Of a stretch of DNA of 17,766 nucleotides, positions 10,529 through 17,766 are shown piece by piece (position 1 is the first letter of the stretch; every line of letters begins with the position of its first letter). Under the pieces are notes generated by a model. The model worked only from the letters and a program-made list of their open reading frames with translations. It had not been told where the DNA came from and did not search any database. The translations under genes were made by a program, and so were the position numbers. Source of the stretch: Perkinsus olseni (lineage: Eukaryota; Perkinsozoa; Perkinsida; Perkinsidae); NCBI GenBank assembly GCA_013115135.1, contig JABANP010000775.1, positions 1 through 17,766 on the forward strand, given 5' to 3'.

Positions 10529-12586
10529 ATGACATCACCATCATCAGAACCGTTGTGTATTCATTACCTGCGTACTTTTGACGAGAGTGGAAGGGAGGTG
10601 AATATTGATCCACGAGTGGTGCTTCTCCGGGTAATAGTCTTCATGTGACTTTTCTGTTATTCCGTTCATTAGGTTTACGCGCGAGTATCACGCTTAAACG
10701 TCGTGTTCGTGGGCTCGTCACAGCCCAATCCCATCGCTCTTGCGGGCTTGGCGATGCCTGGCGCATTCCTAGATGACATGGCGGACCCCGTCGGTTCTGA
10801 AGGGCTGCTACAAGCGATGAGAGCTAGGTTCGGGAAGATGAAGGAGGATCGTGCCTATCACGAGAGCCCTGAATTATTAGATGAGAAAGAAAACGGCATT
10901 CTCGAGTCTGAGAATGGAATGGTTCCTATTACCTGGATAAAAGAGACTATAGAAGATGCGATTGAGTAATATGTCTGATGGTTTTATTTAGTTTCGTATA
11001 TATTGAGTCGTAATCGCTAGTACTAGTATGTAGCTTGTCGCTTCCATCGTCGAACCAATAGTCGCTACTGTTTCACGGTCAGGTTCTGTACCTGGGTCTA
11101 CCCAAGCTGTTATAAGGAATTTACCACTCCTACAATGAGGCGGAGCATACCGTTCCCAGTCAACTACATTTACCTCCGATCTAATCGAGCAGAGATAGCT
11201 CATAAATGGAAACAGTCAACGAATGAAGAAGGAGAATCCTCAGCGAACGGACGCAGAATTGTTAAGAGAGTAGTGCTCGGGTTTTCGTTGTCGAAATGAA
11301 TGGCTATTTTCTTTCGTGAGGTTGAAGCGTTTTTGGTATAGGTGTTTCGCTGTTGGCAGTCATCGTATGCAGTCGGAATGAGTCAACGAGCTGAATCATA
11401 GTATCAGTATTCTTCCTTGTTGTAGCATTTGGCATGAGCATAATTATGGTACGAGTAGAATATTTAGCTGTCCGCGTGCCCGCCTACACCATTCCATCTT
11501 GATCCTTCATCGACGGATGACGTACAATCCATCGTCAACCATGGTCTTTCATACGTCTACTGAGGCTTCCTCGAGCGCCTTCGTCCTTAGCCGCGGCCCA
11601 TCGTGCGCATTACCCATCCTAATAGTTCTTGGGTTTCCTCCGTGGATTCTTGTAGTTTATACGTGCGAGGTCGATGTTTTTCTTCAGCTCGAAAGCCTGC
11701 TGAAAGCCCTTCAATCTTACGTCGAGATCGAGTTCCCATTATTCGCTCGCGAAGATTTCCCGAGTGGGGAAAGCTGCGCCCGGCCTCCTAGTTACTTCGA
11801 CGCGGTCTTGTACGCATATTTGAGGGCTCTTCATAATATACCGGAGAAATATCTTTCTAGCTGGACCCAGAGTAGTGAGGAAAGCGAACAAGACAAGCCG
11901 AATATTATGCTGCTACTCCGCGGCCATAAAAAGTAGTATCTGAGGACCCCGCAGTGGGTCGACGGAACTGTGGAGTGTTACAATGGCCCGACCGGACGTT
12001 TCGTTGTGTGGTCGCGGTCTGCCCACAGTTCGTTGTGGAATTCCCTTCCTGTGATTTGCGATCAAAAAATGTGTGTGATATCGTCCTACGTTTCCACAGG
12101 AGCGCTCTGTGTATCTTTAAAATGGATGAGCATTACGTGTCAGATTCCTCGACGCATTTGAGCGGTACCTGCAGGAGCGCGACCGTGATGAGCTAGGGCT
12201 TTCAGGTGATCCCTTGTATCCCATTGATACTAGTTTCGCGGCTGCAATCTCCACGTGGCACCCTACGTCCCCTCATAGGATCATCCTATTAGGATGTCCC
12301 ATCATAGGATTGTACTTTCGATGGGCGAGCTTCAGTGATACTCTCTTCAGATGCTACTTTAGCTAGCTTCACGGCGAACTTGAGGTTGAATGGCGTTGGG
12401 TCGGAACCCGCATCCGTCGATCGCTCGCATGCAGCGGCACAGAACACGGCCCAGGCAGAGCATGAAAATGCGATCAAGGAAAAGAAGCCGGGTGATGTCT
12501 TATTTGTTGGAGCCGCACTGAGCGCAACGGTCATAGCCATAGTGGTATCGGCGCTAAGAGGAGCGGCTCCAGCGGTGCAAACATGA
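10529..12586 (+). CDS. Metaxin-like protein (mitochondrial outer-membrane SAM/TOB subunit), 6 exons
   Basis: Metaxins (Sam35/Sam37 family) help insert beta-barrel proteins into the mitochondrial outer membrane. They have a GST-like fold and often a C-terminal anchor. Exons are 10529-10630, 10673-10965, 11083-11269, 11688-11932, 12144-12205 and 12336-12586, with introns of 42, 117, 418, 211 and 130 bp. Phases match throughout and give 379 residues. Family features in order: an N-terminal strand PLCIHYL followed by NIDPRVVLLRVYARV (metaxin pattern 'lDP..L...Yar'), IKETIEDAIEF with TWVYPSCY and a TTP-containing stretch (residues about 123-149), the hallmark IPFPVNY (154-160), then LLKALQSYVE and PPSYFDAVLYAYLRAL (the metaxin GST-C 'P..lDA..f.yL' helix). 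Near residues 351-370 a hydrophobic segment (VLFVGAALSATVIAIVVSAL) after KEKKPGD fits a tail anchor. MTX1/Sam37 versus MTX2/Sam35 is not resolved. Intron 11270-11687 is long and could hide a small exon. Confidence 0.85.
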
Positions 12587-13132
12587 CCGCTACGAGAATT
12601 TGGCTTGACTTCGATCAATTTTTGGCACCTGGAGATCTGGTCGGTGCTGTCCAATCGAGTTCTCAAAGATTTTTCTCTCTGAATAGTCTCCACGGTTTTG
12701 CGTATGAGTATCTCTTTCAATCCCATCGGAGGCAGAGCCTCGCGTGGAGTTCGCATGAGTGATCACTACTGTAGTGAGGCTCAACACATCGCCTCCGTTC
12801 TCTCCTGTGGTTCGCCCGACGCTTGAAGTCTCTTCAGAAGTGGCCTGAGTGTGAAGGCACGCAGCGCTGTCATTTGCTGTTCATGCCGCGTTCAGCGGGA
12901 TCTTCTGAGTTGTACACACGCGATTAGCTCTCGCCTACCAGCTTACTGCATGATGAGAATATAACGAGTTGTAATATATAAGTATAACTCTCGAGTATAA
13001 CAAGTATATGAGTAGTAGACGGCGCACACTCCAATTAGACCGATGAACACCCGGGTTCCCATCTATGTATATCACCGAAATGAGGTACTTGGTATGCCCA
13101 TGAAAGAAGATTACCGTTGAAGAGCAGTTTGA
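12587..13132. other. Intergenic region upstream of the TBC gene
   Basis: No coding exon was recognised. An AT-rich patch at about 12957-13016 contains TAATATATAAG and repeated TATAAC/GTATAAC, roughly 120-175 bp before the TBC start, and is the best promoter candidate. A 155-codon minus-strand frame starting at 12756 overlaps the last metaxin exon and is treated as a shadow. Confidence 0.45.
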
Positions 13133-14265
13133 ATGGAGTACGGCTCGCATCATGAATGTCCATCGGGGCCATCCCAGGGCTCGTCCAATGGAAGGGAGGA
13201 TGAGGATGACCTTGATTTGCTTGCACGAGTCATAATGGAGTCGAATCGCTACATGCTAGGTAGCCTTGGTGGATTTTCGGAGCAGCGGCATAAAGATTTC
13301 GATGAAGTTCTCAAAGTATTGTCGACCTTGCGCGGAAGGAAGGGTGGATGCATCAACATGGACGAGCTGCGAGAAGAGTGCCTCCTCACCAACCTTGGCC
13401 TCGGAGGTCCGAGCCTCCGCGCAGTCGTCTGGAAGCTTCTACTGGGTTACCTACCACAGCGATCAGGCGACTGGGATGCCACTTTGGCCGAATTGCGTGG
13501 TAATTATCTAAACGAAAGGATGGGGTTCGTCCACGACACTGTAGTTGCTCGGGAGAGCGCCATAGAAGTAGCCCGAAGGTCCCTGACGAGGGAGGGGCAA
13601 CCACCACAAACCGAGGACGTGATTGAGGTTCAGCGCCTCTTGGACCAGATAAATAAGGATGTGTACCGGACTAGGCCAGAGCTCGTGTGGCTGGACGATG
13701 ATCGAATGAGGGCTATGGCTCGAGGTGAGTGATGAGGCGACTCTGGGGAGCATTCTGGGCCGACCAACTCGCCTACATCGGGGAAGAATCATGACTTGGA
13801 ATGTCGTGTCTGTGATAGAGGTTAATACTATGACACATCCCCCATTGGCGCTTCTACTTAGTTTCTCGGAAGTTCCGCCTAGGTGATGGTACAATGGTTA
13901 TCGACATAGTCCATCCAACGACTCACTTCGACCGAATGGGGCGGATCCTTTTCGTTTATGCTACTCTCAATCCCGGGCTTGGGTAAGTTAGGTTGGAGTG
14001 GCCTTTCGGTTGGCATGAACGCAGATTTACAGTTGCGATTGTCAGTTACGTACAAGGTATGCACGAGCTACTCGCCGTCATGTACCTACTGTTTTGCCAA
14101 GATCACCTGTTGAGGTCCGAGACTGATTCGTCGTGCGCCGCAGAACTAGCCGAAGCCGACGCTTTCTACTGTCTGACCAACCTGATGGCACAGCATCATC
14201 GTGATATGTTTTTGAGGCAGCTTGATAGAAGCGATGCCGGGATCGCTGGAACACTACAACGATAA
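13133..14265 (+). CDS. TBC-domain RabGAP, TBC1D13-like, C-terminally truncated
   Basis: TBC proteins switch Rab GTPases off by supplying an arginine and a glutamine finger. Exons are 13133-13724, 13883-13982 and 14046-14265, with introns of 158 and 63 bp, in phase, giving 303 residues. The order fits TBC1D13: LRAVVWKLLLGYLP (residues about 96-108), the arginine-finger motif IxxDxxR as I173-D176-R179 (INKDVYR), then a region like 'DR..RILFVYA.LNPGLG' leading to the glutamine-finger motif YVQGM (Q234), then AEADAFYCLTNLM. Both catalytic residues are present. The frame then hits TAA at 14263-14265. The same frame stays open for 36 more codons, with a stretch (LGTSLRQLLTLMHTSVHRH) that resembles the next TBC helix, and then stops at 14373-14375. 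The conserved second half (the 'PQFYAFRW...LSQEF' region) is absent. The gene is either truncated or decaying, or has an intron I did not see. The neighbouring Rab is a natural candidate substrate. Confidence 0.85.
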
Positions 14266-14313
14266 ATTCTTAGGACAACTCTTGGTACATCGCTTCGTCA
14301 GTTGCTCACTCTT

Positions 14314-14331
14314 ATGCACACTAGTGTGCAT
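14314..14331. promoter_or_regulatory. 18-bp perfect palindrome upstream of Rab
   Basis: ATGCACACTAGTGTGCAT is a perfect palindrome, ending 46 bp before the Rab start codon at 14378. It is followed 3 bp later by an E-box/G-box CACGTG at 14335-14340. Two adjacent palindromes suggest sites for dimeric transcription factors in the short TBC-Rab spacer. No function is shown. Confidence 0.5.
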
Positions 14332-14377
14332 CGGCACGTGATCGGTTTAATCTGTAGGTTTGTATCTTTTTCCTAAC

Positions 14378-14674
14378 ATGGGATGTGCGCAGTCGACAGA
14401 CTCGGGCCAGACCGCAGGAGCTCGTGGAACTGGTGGATTGAATGTGGTAGTACTAATGTGAAGGTGTAGTGAAACGCAGGGCCTGCGATTAACCCGTAGG
14501 GCCTGCGAAAGTCGCTATCGTGCACTCAGCGGCTCCGAGCGATTCGAGAAACTCTCGAGTCTGTGGTGGAACCAGAGTTCGTATAGACAGTGAAACCTCC
14601 TGTTCAGACTGGTAGTCGAGCTTCTCCGAGTGGCATCGAGTCCAAAATAGTGCTCTTGGGGGATTCAGGTGTTG
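14378..14674 (+). CDS. RAB5: Rab5-type small GTPase, ARA6-like, exons 1-2 (Met-Gly-Cys to P-loop)
   Basis: Exon 1 is 14378 to about 14446 and starts Met-Gly-Cys-Ala-Gln-Ser, a classic N-myristoylation plus palmitoylation signal as in plant ARA6 and apicomplexan Rab5b. Exon 2 is 14608-14674 and reads SKIVLLGDSGVG, the first beta strand and P-loop of a Rab GTPase. It ends in phase 1 inside the GKS codon run at a GTAAGAG donor (14675). The exon 1 donor (GTAGTA at 14447) and the acceptor (TTCAG ending 14607) are the best in-phase choice; an acceptor at 14590 is also possible. The downstream exon is not found between here and the window end, because a transposon follows. The exon at 470 has exactly the required phase and motif. 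Confidence 0.85.
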
Positions 14675-14805
14675 GTAAGAGAGGGGCACGGGGTTTGGGA
14701 TTCTGGCGAGAAGGGGCTCTGAACTTTTTCGCGTTCTTGAGCTCACGACGACGTTTGCATCTGGCTTACTTCTGCAAGATTTCATTCCCCCCACAGGTGG
14801 CCGGG

Positions 14806-15000
14806 GGTGGGGCTGAGGAGGGAAATATTGCACCAGATTTTTGGCAGTACATTCTCATACTATACGTTCTCCCGAGCAATAAAATACTCATTGGAGCGTC
14901 TAAGGGTATGGAAATCAAAAAATATCGCACTTCCTTTTTGCGCGCTATTTCTCACGCGCAGAAGGGCGTCGCGGGTTCGAATCCGGGTACGAACATTTCT
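14806..15000 (+). repeat. Left terminal inverted repeat with Pol III B-box-like motif
   Basis: This copy is identical over 195 bp to the reverse complement of 17572-17766. It holds GGTTCGAATCC at 14974-14984, a perfect match to the tRNA B-box consensus, plus GTCTAAGG (14898-14905), which resembles the A-box region of Leu/Ser tRNAs. The bases around it do not form a full cloverleaf, so it is not called a tRNA. Confidence 0.95.
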
Positions 15001-15101
15001 AAAAACTTCACCACACTCCACCCATTGACAACAATAGGACACTGTGGTTCTTCGGCATATTGTTAGGGTGACAGGAAAAATTTACAGAGCAAAAATAAGA
15101 G

Positions 15102-17374
15102 CTAGGACAGCTCGGATGGGGGTTCTTCATCGGAACTGTCGGCTTCGCAGCCGGCGTCCTCGTCCAGGTGCGTGGCTACTCTCGTCCTGCCCGCTTCGTC
15201 CCAAGCTAGTCCCCAATTGTACGCAACCATGCAATCAACTAACCGAGAGCTGAATAGGGAGCTGTCAGGGTTGACTCGAAACCTCAAATCCCAAATCCTC
15301 TGAAGGCGGGCGTGCAAGGATTCACCTGACTGCTCGGAAGACAGGCCTAGCCCCGCAGAGGGTTCGGCTTCATAGGTCTTTAGATATTCACATACGTGGT
15401 CACATAGTATGTGGACTTTCAGAGTCCAAGACAGATCAGTTGCCTCCCAGGCGACACGGAATCCTTCGACAGCTTGTTCCCAACCCTCTTCCCTGTGCAG
15501 CCCAAAGCACGCATCCTTGACGACCTTCAAACTTTTTAAGAGCCTGTACTTTCAATCCTATCTGGCGGCGACGTCGGAAGGGGACCTTATTCTCAGCAAC
15601 GGCATCGAGAAGCCGAGAGCACTCGTTGCCCTCCAAATCTCCGTTGAAGTAGGTCGACCTTTTTGATACCAAGCCTGACCAGCACATCTTTTTGCTTCAA
15701 AGAGAACGCGTCGTCGGAGTCCAGGTCGCAGACCTCCTTGAAGACCTTGTTGGTTATACCCAGCAGCAGATGCAGGGGTGCCAGCGTCAGTACTTCCATG
15801 GGCGAATCCCTCCACTGTACGCACGGCTCATGAATCACGTTGTGGCAGTGTTGAGACAGGTCATGCTCATGAACCTCCCATGTTCGGGCTGCTGACGCCT
15901 GCCCAGTACAAGAGGAGCCTTTCGACCACAGGCAGAAAGGGCATGGATACTTGCAGGAAGCCGACTGGATACCAACCACCATTGCCGCAACCTTGAGGTC
16001 ACATGCTACCTGCTTAGACATCCCCATGGAAAACAGTGACTTAATGGAGGGATAACGAAACAGCTCTCGCAGGTTGTGCTGAGTCTCCAGAGCCTGACCC
16101 AACCCGATAACGAAGTTCTTGAGGACGCTATTGGGGCTGGGCAGATAGGGACAGCCGCTTTCAATCGTCACGATGTTCACTGAGAGCTTGAGGAACTGCC
16201 GCCCACCGTCGAACTGGAACTTCAAACGACTGACGCGATCAGCATCGCCGTCAGTCACAACGTCCAAGAGTGCGCCGACATCTACACACAGGCCAAACGG
16301 TATAGGGGAAGGAGGAGATTGTCGTTCAGTCTCCAAGTTAAGGCTCTCGCTCACGAATAGAGGGCCGAACACATCCCACTTCTCATTCCGGCAGCTCTCA
16401 AGCCCACCATTGGGGAACCTGATGCCCTCGCGACCGAGTATTGAGCACAGACGGCGAGCACTGTTCTTCCCAAGGCCGAGATGTCCGAGCCTGAGTAGGT
16501 CCCTTGCAGTCTCGATAGATATGCAGACACCTTGAGAAGCCTCATCATACCTCGAGGGAGTTAAACCCAGATACTCGTGACCATTCAGCTTGACACCGGT
16601 CCGGACAGGGAGTAGTGGAACTCGACGAACCGCCATGACCAGTCGTAGTGAAGACATCCCTCAGGTGGTCCCGCATAAGCCTTTGGGTGAAGCCCCTGGC
16701 TTCAACGCGCTCAGCGAAAGCTCGCCCAGCCGCTGCAGCTTGAGAGGGCTTCTTCAAAACCCTATTACAGAGAGCGTCATCGTGATCCGCCACGGGTTGC
16801 GCACACTTGCTGCAAATAGGCTTGGGCGGCGACTGCTCCAGAGGACGGCCAGCTTTACGAGCATTGGAGCGTCTCGCCTGTATCTCGTTCGATACGCGAT
16901 TAGAGACAATACCGCATACCTTACAGGGGGCCTCCTTGGAGCACGCATCCCTGCGCGTAGAGACTCCATCCGCATCCATCTGGAGAGAGTCGACATAGCA
17001 TCTCTGTTCCCGGTTCCATGTGTCATATGTCGAAGGATCAGACACGAAGCGGGTTAAGCGACGCGATGCAACCGTTGCATAAGATCTTCGGCAGAGTCAA
17101 ATTGGTGATCTCACGCTTGAAGTCTATGTCGTAGAACTGCGAGGCTCTGGTGCAAGTAGTATCACCCGGAGAACGGGCCGGCTTGCCCTTTGCCGCTACC
17201 ACCCTCTTGTAACAGAAGCGGCAAACTCGGTAAAGATTACCCACGTGACGTGGATCAGCAGTAGTGGCAACCTCTTTGGGAATCTCGAGAACCATGTCCA
17301 CAACCTCTATGAAGATATCAAGAAGTCCTAGCCAGGTTTTGTTCAGTTTTTGTGGATGTGCTGGAAGCACTCAT
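15102..17374 (-). pseudogene. Transposase-like gene, reading frame broken at several points
   Basis: Frames read in order on the minus strand: ATG at 17374, then segments 17370-17038, 17045-16545, 16657 to about 15665, about 15660-15540, and about 15560-15102. The N-terminal part is cysteine-rich (CRFC, CNGC, CKVC, CSKC), probably zinc-binding. The core has an aspartate in LKFQFDGGRQF (16208-16210), a second in VACDLKVAAMVVG (15998-16000), a CPFC motif followed by histidine-rich spacing, LAPLHLLLGI, the frame-shifted stretch FNGDLEGNECSRLL, and SSEQSGESLH with candidate third acidic residues at 15321-15335. This order resembles a multicopy transposon protein family I remember from Hydra and other animals. 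A DDE-type role is inferred from the D-D-C2-E layout. I cannot name the superfamily. Each change of segment is a shift in the same direction by one base. Confidence 0.7.
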
Positions 17375-17571
17375 GTTCTGAGGGCCTCAGACTGAGGCTA
17401 GCGGTCGGTGTGTGAGGCTCCGGGAGGGACGAGATGTTGATCAAACGGCCCGCGAATGACAGCGTTTCCACTTGAAAATTGGCCTTTACTTTTCTATACT
17501 GCATGGCAGAGCTTTAAACACTCAGTATGTAGCTCAGTTGCCGAGTATCGGCCCAGGAAAGGACCATTTAG

Positions 17572-17766
17572 AGAAATGTTCGTACCCGGATTCGAACCCG
17601 CGACGCCCTTCTGCGCGTGAGAAATAGCGCGCAAAAAGGAAGTGCGATATTTTTTGATTTCCATACCCTTAGACGCTCCAATGAGTATTTTATTGCTCGG
17701 GAGAACGTATAGTATGAGAATGTACTGCCAAAAATCTGGTGCAATATTTCCCTCCTCAGCCCCACC
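17572..17766 (-). repeat. Right terminal inverted repeat (truncated by window end)
   Basis: This is the reverse complement of 14806-15000 with no difference found by eye. The B-box-like motif is at 17588-17598 on the minus strand. The repeat reaches the last base of the window, which is where an assembly would be expected to break. Confidence 0.95.

Larger units (their letters stand above)
14806..17766. mobile_element. DNA transposon with long identical terminal inverted repeats
   Basis: At least 2,961 bp are bounded by inverted repeats (14806-15000 and 17572-17766) that are identical over 195 bp. The right end runs off the window, so the true outer limits are unknown. The left end may extend a few bases further into the GGGGG before 14806. 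The element lies about 130 bp after the donor of Rab exon 2, so it sits in that intron in reverse orientation to the Rab gene. It carries one minus-strand transposase-like gene. Identical ends mean a recent insertion or conversion. No target-site duplication can be read because the right flank is missing. Confidence 0.85.

Noticed and set aside
10988..11203. 71-codon minus-strand frame with AWVDPGTEPDRETVAT, resembling metaxin's tryptophan-aspartate motif
   Set aside because: The plus strand of the same DNA encodes the real metaxin exon (TWVYPSCY and IPFPVNY) in phase with its neighbours, so this is its antisense shadow.
12289..12756. 155-codon minus-strand frame
   Set aside because: It overlaps the last metaxin exon antisense and has no family resemblance.
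14974..14984. A functional tRNA gene in the transposon end
   Set aside because: The B box is perfect, but the T stem pairs poorly and no acceptor stem or anticodon arm can be drawn.
15102..17374. Euplotes-style programmed +1 frameshifting in the transposase
   Set aside because: Those shifts occur at AAA-TAA/TAG sites, which are not present at the breaks here. Homopolymer error or decay is simpler.

Overview
The window is from an intron-rich eukaryotic nuclear genome. Its genes are broken by GT-AG introns, many of them 40-55 bp, and reading frame and splice phase can be followed from exon to exon. Gene content (CDC45, a metaxin, a TBC-domain RabGAP, a Rab5-type GTPase) and the short introns suggest a microbial eukaryote such as a fungus, alga or other protist. 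I cannot name the group. Nothing points to a prokaryote or a virus.

Layout. 1-469: intron or flank with a 65-nt near-perfect hairpin. 470-1383 (+): exons of a Rab5-type GTPase that start inside the P-loop and run to the stop. 1839-2591: short element with inverted ends built from 20/21-bp tandem units. 2592-4843: no recognisable gene. 4844-9823 (-): a complete CDC45 gene, 23 exons and 685 codons. 9824-10528: shared divergent upstream region. 10529-12586 (+): a complete metaxin-like gene, 6 exons and 379 codons. 13133-14265 (+): a TBC1D13-like RabGAP lacking the second half of the TBC domain. 14378-14674 (+): the first two exons of a Rab5-type GTPase, ending inside the P-loop. 14806-17766: a DNA transposon with 195-bp identical inverted ends, lying after that donor site and carrying a frame-broken transposase-like gene on the minus strand.

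The main observation is that the Rab exons at the right end (start through GDSGVG) and at the left end (GKSS through stop) fit each other. Intron phase and P-loop position match, the joined length is about 217 residues, and the lipid-anchor logic agrees: an N-terminal Met-Gly-Cys and no C-terminal cysteine, as in plant ARA6. Either this is one gene and the molecule is circular, permuted or tandemly repeated, or two paralogs of the same unusual type lie 14 kb apart. The RabGAP lies 112 bp upstream of the Rab start on the same strand, a plausible functional pair.

All gene models come from reading by eye and from remembered family sequences. No alignment or search was run.
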